Assembly (NCBI RefSeq): GCF_019039035.1
Contig: NZ_JAHNZT010000001.1
Location: 398,049 to 462,048 of the forward strand
Length of the DNA: 64,000 bases
Direction: 5' to 3'
Source of the DNA: Citreicoccus inhibens
GTDB lineage: Bacteria > Myxococcota > Myxococcia > Myxococcales > Myxococcaceae
Position 1 is the first letter of the stretch. Each line of letters starts with the position of its first letter. A model generated the notes under the pieces. The model ran no database searches. It was not told where the DNA came from and saw nothing but the letters and a program-made list of their open reading frames with translations. A program made the translations under genes and the position numbers. Below are positions 51,686 through 59,709 of the stretch, one piece after another.

Positions 51686-51994
51686 CTAGCCGGAGATGGA
51701 GGTGACCTTCACCTCGGTGTACGGCTGACGGTGGCCGCGGCGGCGCGTCCAGCCCTCCTTCTCCTTGCGGAAGTGGAGGACGCGGCGGTGCTTGTCCTGG
51801 GCAAGGACCTTGCCCACGACCTTGGCGCCCGACACCGTCGGCTTCCCCACCTTGGGGGACTCGGAGCCGCCCAGCATGAGGATCTCGTTGAAGGTGACCT
51901 CGGCGCCGATGTCGCCCGCGATCTTCTCGATCCGGAGCACATCGCCCTCGGCGACGCGGTACTGCTTTCCGCCCGTGCGAATGACTGCGTACAT
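51686..51994 (-). CDS. rplU: 50S ribosomal protein L21
   Basis: The protein has 102 residues, the normal length. [25 protein letters not shown] is diagnostic (quoted in part), with the C-terminal [22 protein letters not shown] binding 23S rRNA. It is the first gene of the rplU-rpmA-obg-trmH operon. A hairpin sits in its leader (52015-52032). Confidence 0.97.
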   Translation of the reverse strand: MYAVIRTGGKQYRVAEGDVLRIEKIAGDIGAEVTFNEILMLGGSESPKVGKPTVSGAKVVGKVLAQDKHRRVLHFRKEKEGWTRRRGHRQPYTEVKVTSISG

Positions 51995-52014
51995 CGTCGA
52001 ACCCCTGTCAGCTT

Positions 52015-52032
52015 CGGGTTTGCCTCAACCCG
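52015..52032 (-). promoter_or_regulatory. Hairpin in the rplU leader
   Basis: On the minus strand CGGGTT pairs with AACCCG around a six-base loop (GAGGCA), about 21 bases before the rplU start. Ribosomal L21 leaders are often structured and autoregulated, but this hairpin is short and I do not see a known leader motif. Confidence 0.35.
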
Positions 52033-52208
52033 TGGATTCCAACGCGCATTTCGGACGGCGGACCGCCCGGCGCGCTAAAGGACGGCGGGACTTACGAGAA
52101 ACAAGGTGGGGAGTCAAGACAGATGGCGGATCATCCCGCCCCGACACCCGCATTCCGTGATCCTGGAAAGGAAAGGAAGCTGGAAACCGTCCGCCCGATC
52201 AGTAGGAT

Positions 52209-52249
52209 GTTCCCCCGTTTAACACCTGCACCTCGAAACGAGGGGGAAC
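52209..52249 (+). promoter_or_regulatory. 5'-UTR hairpin that includes the ribosome binding site
   Basis: GTTCCCCC (52209-52216) pairs over 8 bp with GGGGGAAC (52242-52249). After a 2-base bulge it extends by four further pairs (52217-52220 with 52236-52239) around a 15-base loop. The AGGGGGAA ribosome binding site (52241-52248) is thus within the stem, 9 bases before ATG 52258. Translation of the lipoprotein should be controlled by opening this stem. Confidence 0.6.
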
Positions 52250-52257
52250 ATTACATC

Positions 52258-52617
52258 ATGAAGAACATCCTGATGGGTCTGGCTGCGGCGGCGATGCTCG
52301 TGGGCTGTGGCGGAAACCTCTGCGACAAGTCCGAGGACGCGAGCAAGGACTTCTCCGACAACACCAAGGAGTGCAGCATGCTCCACTCCGACTACAAGGA
52401 GCCCACCCAGGCGGAGAAGGACACCTGCAAGACGAACCTCGATAAGTGCTCGGACTCCGACAAGGACAAGCTCCAGGCCTTCATCGACTGCACCAGCGAC
52501 CTGGGCGTGTGCAAGGCCTCCGAGCAGGACGCCTACACCCTGAAGCTGGTGGCCTGCCTGACCAAGGTCAAGGACCTGAGCGCCGCCTGCCAGGGCATCG
52601 TCGACAGCGGCAGCTAG
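52258..52617 (+). CDS. Small Cys-rich lipoprotein
   Basis: The protein has 119 residues from ATG 52258. MKNILMGLAAAAMLVGCGG gives a lipobox (LVGC), so the protein is lipid-anchored outside the cytoplasm. The mature part is acidic and Cys-rich (LCDKSED, ECSML, TCKTN, KCSDS, DCTSD, VCKAS, ACLTK, ACQG), about nine cysteines including the lipid Cys, which should pair as disulfides. The helices DKDKLQAFIDCTS and DAYTLKLVACLTKVKDL hint at a small helical bundle. No family is recognised. The ribosome binding site is held in a hairpin. It converges on the kinase gene with a 13-base gap. Confidence 0.75.
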   Translation: MKNILMGLAAAAMLVGCGGNLCDKSEDASKDFSDNTKECSMLHSDYKEPTQAEKDTCKTNLDKCSDSDKDKLQAFIDCTSDLGVCKASEQDAYTLKLVACLTKVKDLSAACQGIVDSGS

Positions 52618-52630
52618 TTTCGCCTCAAGC

Positions 52631-54793
52631 TCACCCAGTGGGCTTGCGAAGCCCGGCTCCCGGTCCAGGGGGTCGGGCTTCTTCTTTTTCGGCCTGCGCG
52701 TCCTTCTTCGCGGCCAGGGCCCGGCGGACGACGCGATAGCGCTGGTGCAGCTCCAGCTCGAGCGGATCACGCGCCAGCCCCCGCTCGTAGGCCTCCTGCG
52801 CCCGAGCCAGCTGCCCGTCGCGCTCCAGCGCGCTCCCGATCAGGAAGTGGACCCGGGCCGCCCCCGCCGCGTGGGGATACTGAGCCAGATGCTCGCGCCG
52901 CAGGGCCTCCAGCTGCGTGGCGGTCAGGCCCGCCTCCAGGCAGCGCGCCACGCCCCGAGGGTTCCCCAGCCGCGCGTCGTACAGCGCCCGACGCACGGGC
53001 AGCCCCAGCGTCTCCCCAGCCTCTCGGACCCGCGTCTGGATGGCCACCAACCGGGTGAGCTGCGTGCGGGACAACGGCCGGTGGCGCAGGGCCTCCAGGG
53101 AAGCCCAGGCCCCTCGCGCCCGGGCCCGCGTGGCGTCCATGTCCGCATCCGGCGCGAGCCCCAGCACGGTGTAGTGGTCGCCCGACAGCCGCCGCTCGTG
53201 GATCGCCAGCACCCGGTCCGCGTCGCCGTCATCCCCAGGCATCTGGAGCGCGGGCGCGGGCCAGGCCTCGTCTCCCTTCAGGAGCCGCTCCACCCCAGCG
53301 CGGAGCCCCGGTGAGGGCGCGGTGAACTGGACCCCGAACCCCGGCGGCATGCTCCACGCTCGCGCCTGCTCCGAGGACACGTGGCGCACCACCTCGCACA
53401 GCACGGGCACCGGCTCGCCCCCCAACGGAAGCAGCACCTCCACCCGTGAGAACATCGGCGGCAGCGCTCCACCCGTGTGGAGGAAGAGCCCCCCCCGCGA
53501 CAGGTCCGAGCCCGTCAGCACCACGGGCGTCTCCCCGGGCCGCAGCAGCACCCGCAGCGACATCTCCGTCGCCCGGGCCCGCGCGGGCGTGGAGGCCAGT
53601 GCCTGGGTGTCCTCCGGCTTGTTCCAAGGCACCAGGGAGGCATCTCGCGCCGCCATCAAGCCCGCCAGCGGCGACGCCGGGCCGGACACGCCGCGCAACA
53701 CGGGCAACGGCGGGCGCGCTCGCGCAGGGCCATCGGAGGACGCTCCGGAGGCATTGGCTCCCGCGGAACGGGGCGGCGCGGATGGAGCCGGCTGAGACGG
53801 CCTCGCGGCGGGCGGCCCCGCGTCGGAGAGCGCCTGTTGCAAGGCCGCGCGCAAGGCCGAGGCCGTGGGATAGCGATCCTCGGGGGCCTTGGCCAGCGTG
53901 CGCAGGATGACCCGCTCCAGCGCGACAGGGACGCTCGGACACAGCTCGCGCGGAGACGGAGGAGACCGCACCTGATGCGCCACCAGCTGGGCGGCGAGGC
54001 CCTCGTCCGGAAAGGGCAACTGCCCCGTGACGAGCTGGTACGCGATGACCCCCAGCGAATACAGGTCCGCGCGCCCATCCAACCGCCGGCTGGAGGCCTG
54101 CTCTGGCGCCATGTACTCCGGAGTGCCCACGATGATGCCCGCGTGCGTCTCCGGACCGCCCGCGTCCGCCAGCTTGGCGATGCCGAAGTCCAGCACCTTC
54201 ACGAACGGCGTCCCCCGCCCGCGCCGGGCCATGAAGACGTTGTCCGGCTTGAGGTCGCGGTGGACGATTCCCCGCGCGTGGGCCGCGTTCAGCGCATCAC
54301 AGACCTGCGCCAGCACCGGCACCACGGCCGCGCAGGGCAAGGGCGTGCCCACCCACGCGGACAGGGGCGCCCCCTCCAGGTACTCCATGATGAGGTACGG
54401 GCGCGGTGGCTGCGCGTTCAGGTCGAAGATGCTGACGATGTTCTCATGGCCAATCAGATTCACGGCCCGCGCCTCCGCGTGGAAGCGCGACACCAGCTCC
54501 GGGTAACGGGCCAGGTGCTCGTGCAGCACCTTCACCGCCACCCGGCTACCAATGGAGACGTGCTCCCCCAGGTACACGGACCCCATCCCGCCGCGTCCAA
54601 CGCGACGTGTCAGCCGGAAGCTCCCAAGCTGGGTGCCCAACAACGGATCCGCCTCGGGGAGCACGGGCTCCCGGGGCGTCCCTGCGCCTCGCTCGCCCTC
54701 TGGCCGCACCAGGGTGTCACATGACGTGTCCAACCCGTGTTGCCAGCCGCACGCCGCACACGCGCGGTCGCTGCTCACCACCTCGTCGGCCAT
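52631..54793 (-). CDS. Ser/Thr protein kinase with PilZ, J-like and TPR segments
   Basis: The protein has 720 residues from the ATG at 54793. A short N-terminal zinc-ribbon-like segment CAACGWQHGLDTSC comes first. The kinase (about 55-320) has GRGGMGSVYLG, VAVKVL, IVHRDLKPDN, KVLDFGIAK, GTPEYMAPEQ: complete and likely active. A Pro/Ala-rich linker follows. A PilZ-type region (about 420-520: LRVLLRPGETPVVLTGSDLSRGGLFLHTGG) may bind c-di-GMP or be a degenerate form. A J-like region (about 540-620: HYTVLGLAPDADMDATRARARGAW...YDARLGN) lacks HPD. Helices of TPR type (VHFLIGSALERDGQLARAQEAYERGLARDP) end it. No membrane helix is present. Confidence 0.85.
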   Translation of the reverse strand: MADEVVSSDRACAACGWQHGLDTSCDTLVRPEGERGAGTPREPVLPEADPLLGTQLGSFRLTRRVGRGGMGSVYLGEHVSIGSRVAVKVLHEHLARYPELVSRFHAEARAVNLIGHENIVSIFDLNAQPPRPYLIMEYLEGAPLSAWVGTPLPCAAVVPVLAQVCDALNAAHARGIVHRDLKPDNVFMARRGRGTPFVKVLDFGIAKLADAGGPETHAGIIVGTPEYMAPEQASSRRLDGRADLYSLGVIAYQLVTGQLPFPDEGLAAQLVAHQVRSPPSPRELCPSVPVALERVILRTLAKAPEDRYPTASALRAALQQALSDAGPPAARPSQPAPSAPPRSAGANASGASSDGPARARPPLPVLRGVSGPASPLAGLMAARDASLVPWNKPEDTQALASTPARARATEMSLRVLLRPGETPVVLTGSDLSRGGLFLHTGGALPPMFSRVEVLLPLGGEPVPVLCEVVRHVSSEQARAWSMPPGFGVQFTAPSPGLRAGVERLLKGDEAWPAPALQMPGDDGDADRVLAIHERRLSGDHYTVLGLAPDADMDATRARARGAWASLEALRHRPLSRTQLTRLVAIQTRVREAGETLGLPVRRALYDARLGNPRGVARCLEAGLTATQLEALRREHLAQYPHAAGAARVHFLIGSALERDGQLARAQEAYERGLARDPLELELHQRYRVVRRALAAKKDAQAEKEEARPPGPGAGLRKPTG

Positions 54794-54966
54794 GTCTGTC
54801 CCCCGGCCTCTCCGTTCAATCTGGGGAGCGGCGGGACCAAGGGCCACTGGGCGGGCAGGGCAGGTGTCGCAAAGTGCGGCCGAGCCCGGGCCCCAAGTCC
54901 CGGGTGGGGGTCCGGCACAAGACGGGCCTGTGTCGGGAAGGTGTCACGAGGCTAGAGTGTGCGGCC

Positions 54967-55929
54967 ATGTCCCGCTCCGCACGACGCATCCCTACCGTGA
55001 ACCTGTCCCACTACCGCTCCGGAATGCCGCAGGAGCGGGCGCGCTTCGTCCAGGTCTTCGGCGACGCCATCAAGGAGTTCGGCTTCGTCACCGTGGAAGG
55101 CCACGGCATCGAGGACGGGCTCATCCGCCGCACCTACTCGGACGTGGAGAAGTTCTTCCAGCTCCCCGAGGACGTGAAGTCCCGCTACGCCGTCCCCGAG
55201 CGGCCCGGCCAGCGCGGCTTCATGGCCTTTGGCCAGGAGCACGCCAAGAACCGCAAGGTGGGTGACCTGAAGGAGTTCTGGCACGTGGGCCGGGAGCTCG
55301 ACGCGGGCCACCCGTACCTGGCGGATTACGGCGCCAACGTGTGGCCGAAGGAAGTGCCCTCCTTCCGCGAGCACACCCTCAACCTCTACCGCGAGCTGGA
55401 TGGCGCCGCGACGGTCATGCTCCAGGCCCTGGCCGAGTACTTCGAGCTGCCGCGCACCACCTTCAGCGACATGACCGTGGACGGAAACTCGGTGCTGCGA
55501 GTCATCCACTATCCGCCGCTCAAGGAGCGCTTCATCCCCGGGGCCGTGCGCGCCGCCGAGCACGAGGACATCAACTTCATCACCCTGCTGTGCGAGGGGA
55601 CCTCGGGCGGACTGGAGCTGCTCACCCGCGATGGCGAGTGGCTCCCCGTGGACACGCTGCGCGGGCAGATTGTCGTGGACTCGGGCGACATGCTCAGCCG
55701 CGTGACGAACAACGTCATCCCCGCCACCACGCACCGGGTCGTCAATCCGCCGAGCCCCGCGGAGGACACCGTGCGCTACTCGATGCCCTTCTTCGTGCAC
55801 CCGTACTCGGACTGTAGCCTCAAGCCGCTGCCCAGCATGGAGACGCCGGACAACCCCGCGCGCCACCCGCCCATCACCGCGGACGCGTTCCTCAAGCAGC
55901 GCCTGCGCGAGCTGGGCTTCCTGAAGTAA
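54967..55929 (+). CDS. 2-oxoglutarate/Fe(II) dioxygenase, isopenicillin N synthase-like
   Basis: The protein has 320 residues, starting at ATG 54967. The DIOX_N part opens with IPTVNLSHYRSGMPQERARFVQVFGDAIKEFGFVTVEGHGI (quoted in part). The catalytic facial triad is H199-E-D201 (AAEHEDINFITLL) with H256 (ATTHRVVNP), and R270 (VRYSMPFF) holds the co-substrate. The family hydroxylates or oxidises small molecules. It is not in an antibiotic gene cluster, so isopenicillin N synthesis is not implied; the closest use may be in an amino-acid or nucleoside pathway. It faces the kinase gene across 173 bases and converges on gatB. Confidence 0.88.
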   Translation: MSRSARRIPTVNLSHYRSGMPQERARFVQVFGDAIKEFGFVTVEGHGIEDGLIRRTYSDVEKFFQLPEDVKSRYAVPERPGQRGFMAFGQEHAKNRKVGDLKEFWHVGRELDAGHPYLADYGANVWPKEVPSFREHTLNLYRELDGAATVMLQALAEYFELPRTTFSDMTVDGNSVLRVIHYPPLKERFIPGAVRAAEHEDINFITLLCEGTSGGLELLTRDGEWLPVDTLRGQIVVDSGDMLSRVTNNVIPATTHRVVNPPSPAEDTVRYSMPFFVHPYSDCSLKPLPSMETPDNPARHPPITADAFLKQRLRELGFLK

Positions 55930-55943
55930 GCCCGCGCGCCCGT

Positions 55944-55968
55944 GCCCCGAGGGAGTCTGCCTCGGGGC
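55944..55968. terminator. Bidirectional terminator between dioxygenase and gatB
   Basis: GCCCCGAGG (55944-55952) pairs with CCTCGGGGC (55960-55968) over 9 bp with a 7-base loop, between two converging genes (ends 55929 and 55970). No T tract; position and stem strength support the call. Confidence 0.6.
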
Positions 55969-55969
55969 G

Positions 55970-57415
55970 CTAGTCTCCGAGCTTCTTCTTGAGCAGCTCG
56001 TTGACGAGGGTGGGGTTTCCCTTGCCCTTCATGGCCTTCATCACCTGGCCCACGAAGAAGCCATACAGGTTCTTCTTCCCCGCCCGGTACTTCTCCACCT
56101 CGGACGCGCTCTTCGCGAGCACCTCGTCCACCACCGCCTCCACCGCGCCCACGTCGCTCACCTGGGCAAGGCCCTTGCTCGCGATGATGTTCGCAGGGGC
56201 CGCGCCGGTGCGGAACATCTCGCCCAAGACATCCTTCGCGGCGTTGATGGACACCGTCCCCTGCTCCACCGCGCCCAGCAGCTCCCCGAGCTGCGTGGGC
56301 GTGAAGCGCACCGAGGACACGGTCGTCCCCTCCTCCTTCAACAACCGGCTCAGCTCCCCGAGGAACCAGTTGGAGAGCTTCTTGGCGTCCGGCGCATGCG
56401 GCGCGCAGGCCTCGAAGAAGTCCGCCAGCGGGCGCTCGGCGGTGAGCAGCTTCGCGTCATAGGCGGGCAGGCCGTACTGCGACATGAAGCGCTGGCGCTT
56501 CGCCCGGGGCAACTCCGGCAGCGCGCCGCGCGTCTCCTCGATGAGCGCGTCCGCCACGTGCAACGGCGGCAGATCCGGCTCCGGGAAGTAGCGGTAGTCG
56601 TGCGCCTCCTCCTTCGAGCGCATCGAGCGCGTGACGCCCTTGTTCACGTCCCACAGCCGCGTCTCTTGCAAGACCTTGCCGCCGGACTCGAGGACGTCCA
56701 CCTGCCGCGCGACCTCGTACTCGATGGCCTGCTTGAGGAAGCGGAACGAGTTGAGGTTCTTCAGCTCGCAGCGCTGGCCATAGACGGTGGAGCCCTTGGG
56801 CATCACCGACACGTTGGCGTCACAGCGGAAGCTTCCCTCCTCCAAGTTGCCGTCGTTGACGCCCAGGTACATCAGCACGTCGCGCAGCGACTTGAGGTAC
56901 TCCACCGCTTCATCGGAGTCGCGCAGGTCCGGCTCGCTGACAATCTCCAACAGGGGCACACCCGCGCGGTTCAGGTCCACCAGGCTCTGGCCCGCGGACG
57001 CCGTCGCGTCGTGCACGCTCTTGCCCGCGTCCTCCTCCATGTGGATGCGCCGCACGCGCACCACCTTCTCACCCGCGGGCGTATCAATGACCAGACGGCC
57101 CCACTCGCAGATGGGCTGGTCGTACTGCGTAATCTGATAGCCCTTGGGCAGGTCCGGATAGAAGTAGTTCTTCCGGCTCCACACGCTCGTGCCCTTCACC
57201 GTGCACTCGAGCGCGAGCCCCGTGCGCACCGCGAACTCGACCACGCGCTGGTTCAGCACCGGCAACACGCCGGGCAGGCCCAGACAGACGGGACACGTGT
57301 GGTGGTTGGGCTCGGCGCCGAACGCGGTGGAGCAGCCGCAGAAAATCTTCGAGTGCGTCAGCAGCTGCGCGTGCACCTCGAGGCCAATCACCGGCTGGAA
57401 GTCACTCAGGGGCAT
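55970..57415 (-). CDS. gatB: Aspartyl/glutamyl-tRNA amidotransferase subunit B
   Basis: The protein has 481 residues from the ATG at 57415; the frame continues upstream inside gatA but [20 protein letters not shown] is the family start. [44 protein letters not shown] and [17 protein letters not shown] are GatB signatures (quoted in part). The C-terminal YqeY-like tail ends [12 protein letters not shown]. With GatA and GatC it converts Glu-tRNA-Gln and Asp-tRNA-Asn to the amide forms. Its start overlaps the gatA end by 10 bases, so translation is coupled. It is the last gene of the operon. Confidence 0.96.
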   Translation of the reverse strand: MPLSDFQPVIGLEVHAQLLTHSKIFCGCSTAFGAEPNHHTCPVCLGLPGVLPVLNQRVVEFAVRTGLALECTVKGTSVWSRKNYFYPDLPKGYQITQYDQPICEWGRLVIDTPAGEKVVRVRRIHMEEDAGKSVHDATASAGQSLVDLNRAGVPLLEIVSEPDLRDSDEAVEYLKSLRDVLMYLGVNDGNLEEGSFRCDANVSVMPKGSTVYGQRCELKNLNSFRFLKQAIEYEVARQVDVLESGGKVLQETRLWDVNKGVTRSMRSKEEAHDYRYFPEPDLPPLHVADALIEETRGALPELPRAKRQRFMSQYGLPAYDAKLLTAERPLADFFEACAPHAPDAKKLSNWFLGELSRLLKEEGTTVSSVRFTPTQLGELLGAVEQGTVSINAAKDVLGEMFRTGAAPANIIASKGLAQVSDVGAVEAVVDEVLAKSASEVEKYRAGKKNLYGFFVGQVMKAMKGKGNPTLVNELLKKKLGD

Positions 57416-58875
57416 GGCGGAGTCCGGCGGAAGAAGTCGTGCTCGCGCTCGAAGGCGCGGCCGATTCGCAGCACCCCCGCTTCGTCGAAGGGCCGGCCGA
57501 GCACCTGGAGTCCCACCGGCAGCCCCGCCTTCGTGAAGCCACAGGGCACCGACAGGCCGGGCAGGCCCGCGAGGTTGCACGGCAGGGTGAGGATGTCCGT
57601 GAGGTACATCGACAGCGGGTCATCCACCTTCTCTCCCAACCGGAAGGCCGGCACGGGCGAGGTCGGGGACAGGATGGCGTCCACCTGCTGGAAGGCGCGC
57701 GTGAAGTCCTCGCGGATGAGCGTGCGGACCTTCTGCGCGCGCAGGTAGTAGGCGTCGTAGTAGCCGGCGGACAGCGCGTACGTCCCCAGCATGATGCGGC
57801 GCTTCACCTCGGCGCCGAAGCCCTGCCCTCGCGTCTGTCCGTACAACTCCTGGAGGCCGCGCACGTCCCGGGCGCGCAGGCCGTAGCGCACGCCGTCGTA
57901 GCGAGCCAGGTTGCTGGACGCCTCGGCGGGCGCCAGCAGGTAGTACGTGGCCAGAGCGTGGGACGTGTGTGGCAGCGACACGTCCACCAGCGTCGCGCCC
58001 AGGCGCTCGTACTCCTTCAGCGCGGCGCGCACGCTCGCCTCCACCTCGGGGTCCATGCCGTCGGTGAAGTACTCGCGCGGCACGCCCAGCTTGAGGCCAT
58101 GCACCCCGCCCTCCAGGTCCGCCAGATAGTCTGGCGTCTCCAAGGGAGCGGACGTGGAGTCTCGCGGGTCGTGGCGTGCAATCACTTGCAGCAGCGCCGC
58201 GGCGTCCGCCACGGTGCGCGTCATCGGCCCCACTTGGTCCAACGACGACGCGAAGGCGATGACACCGAAGCGCGACACCCGGCCGTACGTGGGCTTCAAC
58301 CCCACGGTGTTCGTGTGCGCGGCGGGCTGCCGGATGGATCCGCCCGTGTCCGTGCCCAGCGCGCCAAACACCTCGCGCGCCGCCACCGCCGCGGCCGAGC
58401 CCCCCGACGAGCCGCCCGGCGTGCGCGACAGGTCCCAAGGGTTGTGCGTCGGAAAGTAGGCGCTGGACTCGTTGGACGAGCCCATCGCGAACTCATCCAT
58501 GTTCAGCTTGCCGAGCAGCGGCAGCCCCGCCTCGCGCAACAGCCGCACGACGGTGGCGTCATACGGCGGGACGAAGCCCTGCAAGATGCGCGAGCCGCAC
58601 GTCGTCTCCAGCCCCTCCGTGAGGAAGATGTCCTTGAGGCCGAGCGGCACACCCTCCAGCGGGCTGGCGGGCCCCGAGGCCCGGCGACGCGCGTCGCTGG
58701 CCTCGGCCGCGCGCAGCGCGCCCTCCTCGTCCACGCGCAGGAACGCGCGCACCTTCGGGTCCACCTGGGCGATGCGCGCCAGACTGGCGCGGGTGGCCTC
58801 CACCGAGGAGACCTTCCCGGCCGCCAGCGCCGCCGCCAGCTCCAGCATCGTCAGGTCCGTGAGCGGCTGCGACAT
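57406..58875 (-). CDS. gatA: Aspartyl/glutamyl-tRNA amidotransferase subunit A
   Basis: The protein has 489 residues. It is an amidase-signature enzyme that frees ammonia from glutamine or asparagine for GatB. The catalytic triad is K81 (GLKDIF), S156 ([14 protein letters not shown]) and S180 ([12 protein letters not shown]). [23 protein letters not shown] and [28 protein letters not shown] are GatA phrases (quoted in part). It starts 6 bases after the gatC stop and overlaps the gatB start by 10 bases. No unusual features. Confidence 0.97.
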   Translation of the reverse strand: MSQPLTDLTMLELAAALAAGKVSSVEATRASLARIAQVDPKVRAFLRVDEEGALRAAEASDARRRASGPASPLEGVPLGLKDIFLTEGLETTCGSRILQGFVPPYDATVVRLLREAGLPLLGKLNMDEFAMGSSNESSAYFPTHNPWDLSRTPGGSSGGSAAAVAAREVFGALGTDTGGSIRQPAAHTNTVGLKPTYGRVSRFGVIAFASSLDQVGPMTRTVADAAALLQVIARHDPRDSTSAPLETPDYLADLEGGVHGLKLGVPREYFTDGMDPEVEASVRAALKEYERLGATLVDVSLPHTSHALATYYLLAPAEASSNLARYDGVRYGLRARDVRGLQELYGQTRGQGFGAEVKRRIMLGTYALSAGYYDAYYLRAQKVRTLIREDFTRAFQQVDAILSPTSPVPAFRLGEKVDDPLSMYLTDILTLPCNLAGLPGLSVPCGFTKAGLPVGLQVLGRPFDEAGVLRIGRAFEREHDFFRRTPPCP

Positions 58876-58881
58876 GGCGGG

Positions 58882-59169
58882 CTACTCCAGAATCTTCGGA
58901 ACGGAGAAGCAGGTCCCCACGCTGGCCGGCGCGTTCGCCAGCGCCTTCTCGGGCGGCAGCGACGGCCGCATCACGTCCTCGCGCAAGAGCGAGGACGCGA
59001 GCGTGGCATGCGAGGTGGGCTCCACCTGACTCACGTCGAGCGACTGCAACTGCGCCACCGCGTCCAGCACGGCGGACAGCTGCGTGGCGTAACGCTGCTC
59101 CTCCTCCGGCGTCAGCGACAACCGCGCCAGCGTGGCCACGTGGCGCACCTGCTCGAGCGTGAGGGCCAT
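58882..59169 (-). CDS. gatC: Aspartyl/glutamyl-tRNA amidotransferase subunit C
   Basis: The protein has 95 residues. MALTLEQVRHVATLARLSLTPEEEQRYATQLSAVLDAVAQLQSLDVS is the GatC start (quoted in part). GatC is a small protein that wraps between GatA and GatB. The C-terminal MRPSLPPEKALANAPASVGTCFSVPKILE matches the family end. It lies 21 bases after the zinc-ribbon gene and 6 before gatA. Confidence 0.95.
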   Translation of the reverse strand: MALTLEQVRHVATLARLSLTPEEEQRYATQLSAVLDAVAQLQSLDVSQVEPTSHATLASSLLREDVMRPSLPPEKALANAPASVGTCFSVPKILE

Positions 59170-59190
59170 GACTCGCGTCCCCTGGGGCGA

Positions 59191-59523
59191 CTACTTCTTC
59201 TTGAAGAGGTTGAGGATGGCGCCCATCACCTTGCCACTTCCCTCATGCCCATGCTGCTCGATGAGCTGGTCCAGTTCGCCAGCGTCCAGCCAGATGCCGT
59301 GGCAGTTGAAGCAGCTCTCCAGCTCCACATTGCCCTGCTTCAGCGTCTGCAGGTCCATGCCGCACTTGGGGCACTTCATGTAGTGCAGCGCCTTGAGCTC
59401 CTCGCGCTGACGGGCGGCGAGCGCCGTGGCCTGCTGGAGCGCCAGCTTGCGCTTGGCCTCGATCTCCTCGCGGGCGAAGTACTCGTCTTCGGTGTTCGAC
59501 GGCTTGTCCAGGTGGTTGGACAT
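59191..59523 (-). CDS. TFIIB-type zinc-ribbon protein
   Basis: The protein has 110 residues. The N-terminal 45 residues are charged and helical (REEIEAKRKLALQQATALAARQREELKAL). The zinc ribbon MKCPKCGMDLQTLKQGNVELESCFNCHGIWLDAGELDQLIE has two C-x2-C pairs (CPKC, CFNC) and the family phrase GIWLDAGELD. The tail ends with a short hydrophobic/Lys stretch (VMGAILNLFKKK). Zinc-ribbon proteins of this type have unknown targets. Leading the gat operon is notable, but no direct link is known. Confidence 0.88.
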   Translation of the reverse strand: MSNHLDKPSNTEDEYFAREEIEAKRKLALQQATALAARQREELKALHYMKCPKCGMDLQTLKQGNVELESCFNCHGIWLDAGELDQLIEQHGHEGSGKVMGAILNLFKKK

Positions 59524-59709
59524 GTAGGCATTCTCCTTGCGAGCGGCACCATACCCTCTCCCCCGGAGGGCGCAGCCGAAATGTAGGCTCCTGGGAAGGC
59601 GCGCGCGGCAACTGCTGGAAAATTGACCGCCCCCCCTCTCTCCCTACACTCGCTGCGGGCATTGCTACAGCCCGCTACGCGGCTGGAATCGCGCAGAGGG
59701 AACGGGGAC

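Noticed and set aside
54967-55929. Isopenicillin N synthase of a beta-lactam cluster
   Set aside because: No ACV synthetase or other beta-lactam genes are nearby; only the general oxygenase fold is supported, despite a BlaI-like gene 13 kb away.
57439-59586. Plus-strand ORF opposite gatA and gatC
   Set aside because: Low-complexity Arg/His translation antisense to GatA/GatC; not coding.
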